Positions 25,212 through 34,352 of a DNA stretch of 64,000 bases are shown in pieces. The notes under the pieces were generated by a model. It was not told the DNA's origin and did no database searches. It saw nothing but the letters and a program-made list of their open reading frames with translations. A program made the position numbers and the translations under genes. Every line of letters begins with the position of its first letter. The stretch's first letter is position 1. Source of the stretch: Thiocapsa marina 5811 (GTDB taxonomy: Bacteria > Pseudomonadota > Gammaproteobacteria > Chromatiales > Chromatiaceae); contig NZ_AFWV01000020.1 in the NCBI RefSeq assembly GCF_000223985.1, positions 23,168 through 87,167 of the forward strand, in the 5' to 3' direction.

Positions 25212-27622
25212 CGACACCGCGCCGGTTCACCGGCTCGCGCGCCAACGCGCTCTTCCCGACCCTGGCCTACGACCCGGACAGCCATCTGTTTCTGCTCGAC
25301 GACCAGTCGCTCGCCTTCGGCTATCTGTGCGAGCCTCTGTCCGCCGCCGATCAGTCCAACGCCGACCGGCTGCTGGTGCTCGGCAATCTCGACTGGCCAC
25401 CCGAGACCCTGCTGCAGGTCGCGCTCTGGACCTCGCCCGATATCGAGGAGACCGTCGCGCGCATGGAAGGGCTGCGCATCGAGACCGCCACCGCGCTGTT
25501 GCGCGAATCCACGCGCCGCACCGCCGCCTATCTGCGCGCCGGCAGCACCGCCCCGCTCTCCCCGGCCGGGGATCTGCGGCTGCGCGAGCTGCAGGTGTTG
25601 GTCACGGCCAAGCTGCCGCTCGCCGCCCCGCAGCCGAGCGCGCACGAGTTGCGCGATGCCCGCGAGTTGCAGGCGACCGCCCTGCAGGTGCTGGTCACCG
25701 CCGGGATGCGCCCGGCGAGCCTCACCGCCGACCGTCACGTGCGGATCATGACGACCCTGCTCAATTGGGGACCGCAGGCGGGGTGGCGCGACCGCATCAC
25801 GCCCGAGTGCGATGCCCGGCGCCCGGTCCGCGATCAGTATCTGGACTACGACGTCGGCATCGATGTCGACGCCAAGGGGATCACGCTCGGGGAGCAACGC
25901 ATCCAGACCTTCTCGGTCAAACGCTTTCCCGACCGGGCCGGCTTCGGGCTCGCCGCGCGCTTCCTCGGGGATCCCTTCTCGGGCTCGCGCGGGGTGCGCC
26001 ACAATGCGCTGATCACCCTGAACCTGCATTTCCCGGACCCCGAGGCGACGCGGGTGAATCTCACCTCGCGTGCGCAGTGGGCGGCCCATCAGGTGAGCGG
26101 CAATCTTTCCCACTACATGCCGCGTCTGGCCCACAACAAGCGCGATTTCGATGCCTTGTTCGCCCGGCTGGATCACGGCGACCGCCCGCTGCAGGCCTAC
26201 CTGGGGATCGTGCTCTTCACCGCCCCGGAAGAGGCCGCGGGCGCGGCCTCGAATCTGCGCACCTACTGGCGCGAGCTCGGCTTTCAGGTCTTGACCGACC
26301 GCTTCTTCGTGCTGCCGCTCTTTCTCAACTGCCTGCCGTTCGGCGTCGATCGCGGGGCGATCCGCACCAGCTTTCGCTACCGCACCCTCTCCGCCGCCCA
26401 TGCCGTCGCGCTGATGCCGGTCTTCGGCGACTGGAAGGGCACCGGCACCCCGGTGCTGAACCTGATCGGGCGCACCGGTCAGCTCGTGGATCTGAGCCTC
26501 TTCGATTCGGCGACCAACTACAACGCCGTCATCGCCGCCTCCTCGGGCTCGGGCAAGTCGTTCCTCGCCAACGAGCTGCTCTCGACCAACCTGAGTGTCG
26601 GGGGGCGCTGCTGGGTGATCGACGTCGGGCGCAGCTACGCCAACCTCTGCGAGTCCCTCGGCGGGCAGTTCGTCGCCTTCACCGCCGACTCGGACATCGT
26701 GCTGAATCCCTTCGAGCTGCTGCAGACGTGGGAAGAAGACGCCGACGTGATCGCCGCCATGGTCACGGCGATGGCCGCCCCGACCGAGCCGCTCGGCGAC
26801 TACCGTACCGCCGGTCTCAAGCGCGCCCTGCGCGAGCTGTGGGACACCCACGGCACGGCAATGAATGTCGATCTGATCGCCGCGGCCATGCTCGCCTGCG
26901 CGGACGAGCGCCTGCAGGACGTCGGCGTGCAGCTCTACCCCTTCACCTCGCGCGGGGAATACGGACGCTGGTTCCACGGGCGCAACACCATGGACTTCAG
27001 CGCGGACCTGGTGGTTCTGGAGCTCGAAGAGCTCAAAGGCCGCAAACACCTCCAGCAGGTCATCCTGCTGCAGCTGATCTTCCAGATCCAGCAGGCGATG
27101 TATCTGGGCGAGCGTTCTCGCCAAAAGCTGGTGCTGATCGACGAGGCCTGGGATCTGCTCACCCAGGGCGATGTCGCGACCTTCATCGAGCACGGCTACC
27201 GGCGCTTTCGCAAGTACAACGGGGCCGCGATCACCGTCACCCAGTCCCTCGCCGACCTCTACGCCAACCCCACCGGGCGGGCGATTGCCGACAACAGCGC
27301 CCACACCCTGCTGCTCGCCCAGCCCGGTCACGCGATCGATCGGCTCAAGGCCGATCACCGTCTGCCGATGACCGCCGCGGGCGCGGAGATGCTCAAGACC
27401 GTGCACACCGTTCCCGGTGCCTACTCCGAGATCATGACCCTCGCCGACAGCGGCGCGGGGATCGGCCGGCTGATGGTCGACCCCTTTCGTCAGCTGCTCT
27501 ACTCCACCAAGCCCGCGGACGTCGCGGCAATCCGGCGCCTGCGCGAGCGCGGGATGAGCGTCGAGCAGGCGATCAACCGGCTGCTGGCGGGGGCAGAGGC
27601 GGAGGCGTCCGATGCCGCCTGA
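25208..27622 (+). CDS. traC: TraC/VirB4-family conjugation ATPase
   Basis: 804 residues. Walker A is ASSGSGKSFLANELL (about residue 445) and Walker B is KLVLIDEAWDLL (about residue 640), with the VirB4-type MTLADSGAGIGR and later arginine-rich helices. The N-terminal part is the usual TraC region. TraC energises pilus assembly at the inner membrane. The ATG overlaps the stop of the RRXRR-like ORF, and the stop region overlaps the start of the TrbI-like gene. The large open frame on the opposite strand (24914-27628) is a GC-frame shadow. Confidence 0.93.
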   Translation: MTTPRRFTGSRANALFPTLAYDPDSHLFLLDDQSLAFGYLCEPLSAADQSNADRLLVLGNLDWPPETLLQVALWTSPDIEETVARMEGLRIETATALLRESTRRTAAYLRAGSTAPLSPAGDLRLRELQVLVTAKLPLAAPQPSAHELRDARELQATALQVLVTAGMRPASLTADRHVRIMTTLLNWGPQAGWRDRITPECDARRPVRDQYLDYDVGIDVDAKGITLGEQRIQTFSVKRFPDRAGFGLAARFLGDPFSGSRGVRHNALITLNLHFPDPEATRVNLTSRAQWAAHQVSGNLSHYMPRLAHNKRDFDALFARLDHGDRPLQAYLGIVLFTAPEEAAGAASNLRTYWRELGFQVLTDRFFVLPLFLNCLPFGVDRGAIRTSFRYRTLSAAHAVALMPVFGDWKGTGTPVLNLIGRTGQLVDLSLFDSATNYNAVIAASSGSGKSFLANELLSTNLSVGGRCWVIDVGRSYANLCESLGGQFVAFTADSDIVLNPFELLQTWEEDADVIAAMVTAMAAPTEPLGDYRTAGLKRALRELWDTHGTAMNVDLIAAAMLACADERLQDVGVQLYPFTSRGEYGRWFHGRNTMDFSADLVVLELEELKGRKHLQQVILLQLIFQIQQAMYLGERSRQKLVLIDEAWDLLTQGDVATFIEHGYRRFRKYNGAAITVTQSLADLYANPTGRAIADNSAHTLLLAQPGHAIDRLKADHRLPMTAAGAEMLKTVHTVPGAYSEIMTLADSGAGIGRLMVDPFRQLLYSTKPADVAAIRRLRERGMSVEQAINRLLAGAEAEASDAA

Positions 27623-27986
27623 GACCAATCTCGACGCGACCCGCCCGAGCGCGATCGTTCTCCGAGACAGGCCGGTGATGGGGTTCGGTGCGGGCGGATT
27701 CCTGCTGCTCGCGGCGATCCCCCTCTCGGCCCTTGCCGGCGGTTACCTCGGCACCGAGTTCGCGGCCCGACCGCTGCGCGACGCCATCGCCACCCGCCCG
27801 CCGGTGCTGATCGTCGATGTCGCCGGCGCCCTGGAGGGCGTCGCGCCGGAGGACGTCGGCGAGGCGATTGCGAACCTCCGTTCAACCGCGGCGCGTCTCG
27901 CCGACGGGGGCGTTCTGGTGTTGGACGCCCAGGCCGTGCTCGCGGCACCGCAGGACGCCTATGTGTTGTCGGGGAAGCAGCCATGA
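27612..27986 (+). CDS. trbI: TrbI-like (F-type) inner-membrane protein
   Basis: 124 residues with one membrane helix (GAGGFLLLAAIPLSALAGGY) and a periplasmic part containing PPVLIVDVAGALEGV and GGVLVLDAQAVLAAP, as in F-type TrbI, a small bitopic protein encoded after TraC. Start overlaps the traC end by 11 bases and the stop overlaps the peptidase start, so expression is coupled. Function in the family is in pilus retraction/assembly; exact role unproven. Confidence 0.7.
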   Translation: MPPETNLDATRPSAIVLRDRPVMGFGAGGFLLLAAIPLSALAGGYLGTEFAARPLRDAIATRPPVLIVDVAGALEGVAPEDVGEAIANLRSTAARLADGGVLVLDAQAVLAAPQDAYVLSGKQP

Positions 27987-28513
27987 GTGCACGCGCGGAC
28001 ATCGCCGCTTCCCCCGAGGCCCGCCTGGCGCGCACCGTCCGGCGCGGCCTGCCGGCGCTGCTCCTCGTCCTGGGGTTGATGCTGTATCTCGGGACGCGCT
28101 ATCGCATCGCGATCGACGATCAGGTCGACAAGTGCCTGCCGCCCTATACCGTCTTTCTGGTGGATCGGCACGACCGGACAGTCGAGCGCGACGGCCTCTT
28201 CGCCTTCCTCGCCGGCGAGCGCATGGCGCCTTTCTTTCCGATGCAAATGCAGGTCATCAAGCGGGTCGTCGGCCTGCCCGGAGAGACGGTCTCGGTCACT
28301 GAACAGACCACTCGGGTGGAAGGGCGAACGGTCGGCGAAGGACTGGATCTGGCCGGCACCCTCGGCACGCCCGCGGCGCAGTTCGTCCGCGAGGTCGTGG
28401 TCCCCGCCGATGCGGTGTGGATCATGGGCGCCACCCGCGACAGCTTCGACTCGCGTTATTGGGGTCCGCTGCCCCGTCATCAGATCATCGGGCGGGCCTA
28501 TGCATTGCTCTGA
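27983..28513 (+). CDS. trhF: S26-family signal peptidase of the conjugation system (TrhF/TraF type)
   Basis: 176 residues with one N-terminal membrane helix. VIKRVVGLPGETVSV holds the catalytic-type Lys, and DSFDSRYWGPLPRHQIIGRA is the conserved C-terminal box of S26 peptidases. At the nucleophile position the sequence reads DKCLPPYTVFLVD: a Cys stands where classical leader peptidases have Ser before MP/LP. This may be normal in this subgroup. Known relatives mature or cyclise the pilin. Overlaps both neighbours. Confidence 0.8.
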   Translation: MSARADIAASPEARLARTVRRGLPALLLVLGLMLYLGTRYRIAIDDQVDKCLPPYTVFLVDRHDRTVERDGLFAFLAGERMAPFFPMQMQVIKRVVGLPGETVSVTEQTTRVEGRTVGEGLDLAGTLGTPAAQFVREVVVPADAVWIMGATRDSFDSRYWGPLPRHQIIGRAYALL

Positions 28514-29696
28514 GCGTCGGTTCCGTGCCCTGCTCGTCCTCGCGCTCCTATCCGCCCCGACGGCATCCGCCCAGTCAAGCGAGCGCGCCGACCTGCGTGC
28601 GCTGCGCGATCAGGTCGGAGCAATCCAAGAGGCGGTCTCCGGCACGGCGCTCCCGGACTGGCTCCGGAATCCGCCCGACGCCTCCGCAGGTGCGGGCGAG
28701 GCGCTCGGCGCGGCCGAGCGCGAACGGATGCACCGGCTGGCCACCGCGCAGATGCCCGCCCTCCCCGACGCGCAAGCGACCGCGACCGCAACGCCGACGC
28801 AGACCATCACGCTCCTGGTCTCGCGCGCGCTGGGCGCGGCCGCGCTGCGCGACATCTTCGCCAGCGCGGCCCGACCCGAGGTACGGGTGGTCTTTCGCGG
28901 CGTGGCCGAAGGCGAACCGCTGATGGACTTCATGCGCGGGATCCACGCGGAGCTTGAGGGGCTCGATCCGATGCCCGCGGTCGCGCTCGACCCGACACCC
29001 TTTCGCGAGGCCGGCGCCGCGGCCGTCCCGCTGATGATCCTCTCCGGACCCGACGGGGAGATCGCGCGGGTCGCCGGCCTGTCGGATCCCGCTTGGCTGC
29101 AGGCGCAGGTGGCGGCCGGCCGGACCGGGGATCTGGGGGTACGCGGACCGGTCGAGACGATCTCCGAGCCGGACATGCTCGAGGAGATCGCGCGCCGGGT
29201 CGCCGCATTGGATCTCGCGGCACTGCGCGAGCAGGCCCTCGCGCGCTACTGGAGAAGCGCGGTCTTCGAACATCTGCCGGCCGCGCGGGAGCCCCGCACG
29301 CGGGTGATCGATCCCATCATCGAGGCGAAGGCCGACATCGCCCTGCCGGACGGAACCCTGCTGGTGCGCTCCGGCGAGCGGCTCAATCCGCTCGATCGCC
29401 TGGCGTTCGGGCTGCGTCTGGTGGTGTTCGATCCGACCGAGCCGGGCCAGATCCGCACGGCCCGTCGTCTTGGCGAGAGCGCCGGGGCGCTGCGCCCGGT
29501 CTATCTGGCGACCCGTTTGGATCGCGAGGCCGGCTGGGAGGGCTTTCACGCGCTCGAGGATGCGCTCGACGAGCCAGTCTATCTGCTCACCGCGGACGTG
29601 CGCGAACGCTTCGCCCTGGAGCGCGTGCCGGCAAGCGTCGAGTCCGCGGATCGTGTCTTCCTGGTGCGCGAGCATCCGCCGGAGGAACCCCGATGA
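28500..29696 (+). CDS. traW: TrbC-TraW fusion protein (F-type)
   Basis: 398 residues with a signal peptide (ALLVLALLSAPTASA). The first part (ITLLVSRALGAAALRDIF, VFRGVAEGEPLMDFM) fits the thioredoxin-like TrbC of F-type systems; the second (VIDPIIEAKADIALPDGTLL, RLNPLDRLAFGLRLVVFD) fits TraW. In F they are separate genes; fusion is also found in SXT-type systems. Both act in the periplasm during pilus assembly. The start overlaps the peptidase gene by 14 bases, the stop overlaps traU (ATGA). Confidence 0.85.
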   Translation: MHCSERRFRALLVLALLSAPTASAQSSERADLRALRDQVGAIQEAVSGTALPDWLRNPPDASAGAGEALGAAERERMHRLATAQMPALPDAQATATATPTQTITLLVSRALGAAALRDIFASAARPEVRVVFRGVAEGEPLMDFMRGIHAELEGLDPMPAVALDPTPFREAGAAAVPLMILSGPDGEIARVAGLSDPAWLQAQVAAGRTGDLGVRGPVETISEPDMLEEIARRVAALDLAALREQALARYWRSAVFEHLPAAREPRTRVIDPIIEAKADIALPDGTLLVRSGERLNPLDRLAFGLRLVVFDPTEPGQIRTARRLGESAGALRPVYLATRLDREAGWEGFHALEDALDEPVYLLTADVRERFALERVPASVESADRVFLVREHPPEEPR

Positions 29697-30724
29697 AGAC
29701 ACCCACCCTGCGACGCCTCGCCGGCCCTGCCCTGCTCCTCGCGGCCCTTCTGGCGGCCCCCTTCGGCGCAGCCGATGCCGCCGACCCCGCCTGCCCGGAC
29801 GCCGAGCTGTTCTCGGGCAAACTGATCACCGATGTCTGCTGGGCCTGTCTGTTTCCGATCCGCATCGCCGGCATGCCCCTGTTCGGCGGAACCGCACCGG
29901 CGGGTGCGGCCTCCGCCCCCTTCTGCGCCTGCAACGATGGCCTCGGCGTGCCGCATCCGGGCTTCACCGTCGGGATGTGGGAGCCCGCGCGCCTGATCGA
30001 GCTGGTCCATGCGCCGCGCTGCGCGCCGGCCTTGGGCGGGATCCGCCTGCCGCTCGGCAGTCGCCGTCTGCTCGGAACCGCGGGGCAAGCCGAATACGAC
30101 GCGAGCGATACGTCCTTCTACAACTTTCACTGGTACGCCTTCCCGCTGCTGATCCTGCTGGATCTGTTCTGGGACGACCGCTGCAACCCGGACGGCTATG
30201 TCGATCTGGACCTGCTCTATCTCTCCGAGCTGGATCCGACCTGGAACCACGACGAGCTGGCCTTCTTCACCAACCCGGAGGCCGCCTGGCTCGCCAATCC
30301 GGTCGCCCTGGCCGCCTGCCTGGCCGATGCCGCCGCGGCGACCGCGGGCACCCCGATCGATGCGCTCTTCTGGTGTGCCGGGACCTGGGGCAACCTTTAT
30401 CCCTTCACCGGGCGCGGTCCCACCGTCGGCTCGCGCGCGCGCGAAACCAGTCTGGCCTCGGCCCGGTCGCTCGCGGCCCTGCATCGGCGCGGACTCAGCC
30501 GCCGCACGATGGGCAACGACGCGCTGTGCGGCTCCCCGATGGCGCCCTTCCTCCCGAAGAGCCAGTACAAGCTCTCGATGTTCTACCCTCTGCCCGAGAC
30601 GCAGCGCGCCCACGTGATCGGCGAAAGCCCGTTCACCTGGGGGGAGTGGCGCAACATCCCCGCGGTCGGGGAGGACCATCTCTATCTGCTGTGGCGCTGG
30701 AACGACTGCTGTGCAACCTTCTGA
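29693..30724 (+). CDS. traU: TraU conjugation protein
   Basis: 343 residues, signal peptide (LLLAALLAAPFGAADA) and many cysteines. Diagnostic TraU pieces are FSGKLITDVCWACLFPIRIA, FCACNDGLGVPHPGFTVG, NFHWYAFPLLILLDLF and the C-terminal YLLWRWNDCCATF. TraU is a periplasmic component needed for DNA transfer and requires disulfide formation, consistent with dsbC in the operon. GGAGGA precedes the ATG, and the stop lies inside the start region of traN. Confidence 0.92.
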   Translation: MKTPTLRRLAGPALLLAALLAAPFGAADAADPACPDAELFSGKLITDVCWACLFPIRIAGMPLFGGTAPAGAASAPFCACNDGLGVPHPGFTVGMWEPARLIELVHAPRCAPALGGIRLPLGSRRLLGTAGQAEYDASDTSFYNFHWYAFPLLILLDLFWDDRCNPDGYVDLDLLYLSELDPTWNHDELAFFTNPEAAWLANPVALAACLADAAAATAGTPIDALFWCAGTWGNLYPFTGRGPTVGSRARETSLASARSLAALHRRGLSRRTMGNDALCGSPMAPFLPKSQYKLSMFYPLPETQRAHVIGESPFTWGEWRNIPAVGEDHLYLLWRWNDCCATF

Positions 30725-33470
30725 GCGGTATCCCCTCCCCGTCCGGGTCCTGACCGGCCTCCTCTGCATCGCCCTGGTCTGGACCCCGTGGGCGTTGGTG
30801 TGGGGCGACGACTTCGCCGACGCCATCGACGCCGGCAAGGAAACAGGTCGCGAGGCGGCCGGCGCGCTGACGGTCCCGGCACTCTCCGGCGAGACACTGA
30901 CGCTGCCCGGTGGGGACCTGCGTCTCGACGCGCTCTTCCCCGGCGCCGCCGGCGGCGACCCGGCGCGCTTCTCCGGACTCTACGGCAATCACCACGGCAC
31001 CCTGATCCAAGGCCAACAGGCCCAAGGTGCGCTGATCACCGAGGGCTCGGCGACCGGCGAGGCCTACCGCACCCTGCGCGGCTCGGTCGAGCGCTCCCGT
31101 GCCGATATGCGCATCGACCCGCTCTGGGCGCAGACCGACGACGTGCTCGACAACTTCGAGGCGATCGCCGAGACCTTCGGGCACTGTGAGACCGAGACGA
31201 CCTTCGACAACGGGACCCGCGAGGTCCACGTCCCGGACCTGCGCACCTGCGATCGGTTGACCCCGCAAGGCGGCTCCTGCTCCTGGTATCACGATTACGA
31301 ACTGCCTGCGCCGGACAGCCTCGTCACCGTGACGGGCAGTGCTGCACTCGAAGACTGCGGACCCGGCTGCAAGCGGGTCGTGCTCGAGCGCGCCGGGGCC
31401 TGGCATGGATCCGCGGTGCTGGCCCTGCAGACGCCGTTGAACGGCGGCTTCGGCGTCAGCGATCCGTCGCGGGTGACGGACATTCGGGTGACCCTTGCCT
31501 TCGAGGAGCGCCCGGCGCCGGCCGAGCCCGACGAAGGGTTCTTCTTCGAGCACTATCAGGGATGGTACGCGGCGACCTTTCCGGGCGTGAACCGTGTGCA
31601 GAGCACCGCGTTCGGTTATTCGGCGCAGCCGATGACGCAGGCGCTGCGCAATGGGGGCGATTTCGCCCTGCGCCACGCCCATGTCTGGACCTTCGGCGAC
31701 GGCACCCTGCCCGAGCCGGGCTGCGCCTGGTGCATACCGCAGGTCTACGACGCTGCCTGGACCGGCGGGATCCGGCTCGAGGTGGAGATCCGTTACAGCT
31801 CCCGGCCGCTGCGCAGTGTCTGGGGTCCGAACGACGGCTGCTACGACCTGCTCGAGACCCTCGGCAGCGACTTCTGCAGCGGCACGGTCGAGTGTCTGGG
31901 TTCGCCTTCGCTCGCCGCGGACGGCTGCTACGAGAACGCCGACGTGCGGATCTGCCCGGACGCCATGGCCGCCCCGCCCGTGGCCGGTCAAAACCCCTTC
32001 TGTACCGAGATCAAGGTGACCGCGAGCTGCTCGGGGTTCAACCAAGGGCCGATGCCGTGCTGGACCGATCCGCAGGGACAGGTGCAGTGTCCCTACAACG
32101 ACGGCGATCAACCCTCCGACTGCATCGCCTTGGAGGAAGATCCCGCCTGCGGCTTCATCAAGTCCGAGTGTGTGGAGGGGGCCGTCGACAACCGCGGCAT
32201 CTGTTTTCTGTTCGAGGAGACCTGGGACTGCGGCACCTCCCGCACCATCCCGTTTTTGAACCGCAACCGCACGCTGGACTGTGCCGGTCCGGTGCGCTGC
32301 CTCGGCACGGATTGCGCGGAGTTTCCCGAGGAGCAATCCGCGGACTTCGCCAAGGCGGTCGGGGCGTTGCAGACCGTGCAGATGGCGGTCTCGGACATGC
32401 AGTGCACGCCGGGCGGCAGCTGTCGGGTGTTCTCGGGCAGCGCCCATCAGTGCAAACGCGCGGTCGGGGGGATCGTCAACTGCTGCACGCGACCCCAAGG
32501 CGTGTCGCTGGCGGACTACGTCAGCCTGATCTTCGCACTCGGGAAGATCGATGCCGCGATCATGGGACTCGACAAAGGGGCGATGATCCGCGGCTCCTGG
32601 GAGACGCTGCGCCAGCCGGTCACCGCGACCTGGAGCGCGGTGAAGGAGTCCTTCGTCAGCGTCGCCAACAGCTTCACCGGCAAGACCGCGGCGGCCGCCA
32701 GCGACGCCGCGGCCGAGGTCGGCCTGAATGCAGTCAAACAAGCGCTTCTGAAGCAGACCGCGGAATGGGCCGCGCAGCTCTTCGGCGATGCCGCGGTCAA
32801 TGCGCTCTTCTCGACCACGAGCGGCGGGGTCGCGGTCACCGGGGGCGTGGTGGCGGAAGGCTCGGTGCTGCAGCTCGGCGGCGGCACGGCCTGGCTCGGC
32901 ACGGCGATGGCCTGGGCGATGTATGCCTACATGATCTACACGGTCGTGATGATCCTGATCCGCATCATCTGGACCTGCGAGCAGAGCGAGTTCGAGCTGG
33001 GTGCGAAGCGGGAGCTGCGCGCCTGCCATCGCGTCGGCTCCTACTGCAGGAAGGAGGTGCTGACCTGGTGCGTGGAGAAGCGCGAGAGCTATTGCTGCTT
33101 CAACACCCCGCTCGCGCGGATCCTCAACCAGCAGATCCGCCCGCAGCTCGGGCGCGACTGGGGCGAGGCGCAATCACCGGAGTGCTCGGGGATCGACATC
33201 CGGGATTTCGCGCGGGTCGACTGGACCCGGGTGAATCTCGACGAGTGGCTGGCGATCCTCTACGAGACCGGGCACTTCCCGACCCCGGGGACCCTCACCG
33301 TCGAGGACCTGACCGGCGCGGGCAGCGCGCTGACCGTCCGCAGCGAGGGCCGGGCGGACGCTGCGACGCGCACCACGCAACGCAGCGAAGGACTCGACAG
33401 CGAGGAGGTCCGCAAGGAGGCCGAGTCCGAGCTGTGGCGCGAGACGCTTCCGGCTCTGCCGGCCGAGTAG
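30711..33470 (+). CDS. traN: TraN mating-pair stabilisation protein
   Basis: 919 residues, GTG start overlapping the traU end by 14 bases. Signal peptide (RVLTGLLCIALVWTPWALVW) followed by a Cys-rich exterior domain and a hydrophobic C-terminal portion (WLGTAMAWAMYAYMIYTVVM) ahead of the conserved CEQSEFELGAKRELRACHRV and KESYCCFN-like segments. TraN is the outer-membrane adhesin that stabilises mating pairs. Last gene of the operon; only 69 bases separate it from the next start. Confidence 0.92.
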   Translation: MQPSERYPLPVRVLTGLLCIALVWTPWALVWGDDFADAIDAGKETGREAAGALTVPALSGETLTLPGGDLRLDALFPGAAGGDPARFSGLYGNHHGTLIQGQQAQGALITEGSATGEAYRTLRGSVERSRADMRIDPLWAQTDDVLDNFEAIAETFGHCETETTFDNGTREVHVPDLRTCDRLTPQGGSCSWYHDYELPAPDSLVTVTGSAALEDCGPGCKRVVLERAGAWHGSAVLALQTPLNGGFGVSDPSRVTDIRVTLAFEERPAPAEPDEGFFFEHYQGWYAATFPGVNRVQSTAFGYSAQPMTQALRNGGDFALRHAHVWTFGDGTLPEPGCAWCIPQVYDAAWTGGIRLEVEIRYSSRPLRSVWGPNDGCYDLLETLGSDFCSGTVECLGSPSLAADGCYENADVRICPDAMAAPPVAGQNPFCTEIKVTASCSGFNQGPMPCWTDPQGQVQCPYNDGDQPSDCIALEEDPACGFIKSECVEGAVDNRGICFLFEETWDCGTSRTIPFLNRNRTLDCAGPVRCLGTDCAEFPEEQSADFAKAVGALQTVQMAVSDMQCTPGGSCRVFSGSAHQCKRAVGGIVNCCTRPQGVSLADYVSLIFALGKIDAAIMGLDKGAMIRGSWETLRQPVTATWSAVKESFVSVANSFTGKTAAAASDAAAEVGLNAVKQALLKQTAEWAAQLFGDAAVNALFSTTSGGVAVTGGVVAEGSVLQLGGGTAWLGTAMAWAMYAYMIYTVVMILIRIIWTCEQSEFELGAKRELRACHRVGSYCRKEVLTWCVEKRESYCCFNTPLARILNQQIRPQLGRDWGEAQSPECSGIDIRDFARVDWTRVNLDEWLAILYETGHFPTPGTLTVEDLTGAGSALTVRSEGRADAATRTTQRSEGLDSEEVRKEAESELWRETLPALPAE

Positions 33471-33479
33471 GCGGGACTC

Positions 33480-33510
33480 TTGACATGTATTGCAGAGCGC
33501 TATACGTTTT
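33480..33510 (+). promoter_or_regulatory. Promoter with overlapping palindromic operator for the DUF1778/GNAT pair
   Basis: TTGACA (33480-33485) and TATACG (33501-33506) form a promoter with a short 15-base spacer. Across it lies the imperfect palindrome GTATTGCAGAGCGCTATAC (33487-33505), a likely site for autorepression by the antitoxin, as known in TacA-type systems. Confidence 0.5.
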
Positions 33511-33539
33511 CCGGCACCATGATCGATCCGAGGATGCCG

Positions 33540-33809
33540 ATGAACAGCCCGTCGACCAGTCTCATGGTCCGTCTCGACGCCGTCAGCAAGGACAGCGTTG
33601 CGCGGGCGGCGAAGCTGCGCCACGTCAGTATCAGCGATTACGTGCGTATGGTCGTCGTCGCTCAGGCGCAACGCGAGCTGAGCGCCGCCCGGCAGCGCGT
33701 CATCGCCCTGACCGCCGACGAGCAGCTCGCCTTCTGGCAAGCGCTCGACGAGCCGGCTCGGCTCACCGAGGCGCAGCACGCACTCGGTGCCTTGATGCGG
33801 GGCGAATGA
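33540..33809 (+). CDS. DUF1778-like (TacA-type) antitoxin
   Basis: 89 residues. The N-terminal MVRLDAVSKDSVARAAKL and SISDYVRMVVVAQAQ form a ribbon-helix-helix-like part; the C-terminal LTADEQLAFWQALDEPAR matches the toxin-binding end of DUF1778 antitoxins. In-frame ATGs exist at 33519 and 33534; 33540 is chosen because GAGG is six bases upstream. Its stop overlaps the toxin ATG. It would neutralise and, with the toxin, repress the operon. Confidence 0.8.
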   Translation: MNSPSTSLMVRLDAVSKDSVARAAKLRHVSISDYVRMVVVAQAQRELSAARQRVIALTADEQLAFWQALDEPARLTEAQHALGALMRGE

Positions 33810-34330
33810 ACGCCGTCCGTTTCCCGGACGGCTACCGTCTCGAGCCCCTTCGCAAGAGCCACCCGCGCTCGGCGTTCCGCTGCGGCCAAGCACAGGTCGA
33901 CGACTGGCTCGCCACCAAGGCGCTGCAGAATCAGGACAAGCGTCTGTCTGCAACGAAGGCGCTGATCGCAGCACCGGGCGACATCGCCGGGTTCTATACG
34001 CTCGCAACCGCTCAGGTCGACTTCTCCGACCTGCCGCCGGAGCTCATCCGACACCTGCCCCGCCGGGATCTACCGGTGGCGGTGTTGGCCTGGCTCGGCG
34101 TGGACGTGGGTCACCGAGGTTTGGGTCTCGGGCACCGCCTGCTCGCGAAGGCGCTCTTGGATTGTCACCTGGCGAGCCGAATCTTTCCGGTCGTGGCGGT
34201 CATCCTCGACTGCATCGACGCGCCGGCCAAGGCGTTCTATCGGCGCTGGGACTTCCGCGAGCTGCCGGGATACCGGCAACGCCTCTATCTGAGTTGGAAG
34301 CAGCTCGACGCCATGATGCAGGACCAGTGA
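33806..34330 (+). CDS. GNAT-family toxin (TacT-like acetyltransferase)
   Basis: 174 residues with RKSHPRSAFRCGQAQVDDWL, the acetyl-CoA loop region GVDVGHRGLGLGHRLLAKAL and the C-terminal Tyr-containing KAFYRRWDFRELPG, as in TacT/AtaT-type toxins that acetylate aminoacyl-tRNA. ATGA overlap with the antitoxin gene. The pair sits directly after the conjugation operon, as expected of an element-stabilising addiction module. Confidence 0.85.
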   Translation: MNAVRFPDGYRLEPLRKSHPRSAFRCGQAQVDDWLATKALQNQDKRLSATKALIAAPGDIAGFYTLATAQVDFSDLPPELIRHLPRRDLPVAVLAWLGVDVGHRGLGLGHRLLAKALLDCHLASRIFPVVAVILDCIDAPAKAFYRRWDFRELPGYRQRLYLSWKQLDAMMQDQ

Positions 34331-34352
34331 AAGGATTCCGGCAGCCGGGTCG

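Noticed and set aside
24914..27628. 904-codon open frame opposite traC
   Set aside because: Shadow of a high-GC gene: its translation has low complexity (many Gly/Arg/Val/His) and no family motif, while traC on the other strand has clear Walker motifs.
30633..33173. 846-codon open frame opposite traN
   Set aside because: Same GC-frame effect; traN is supported by family motifs and coupling to traU.
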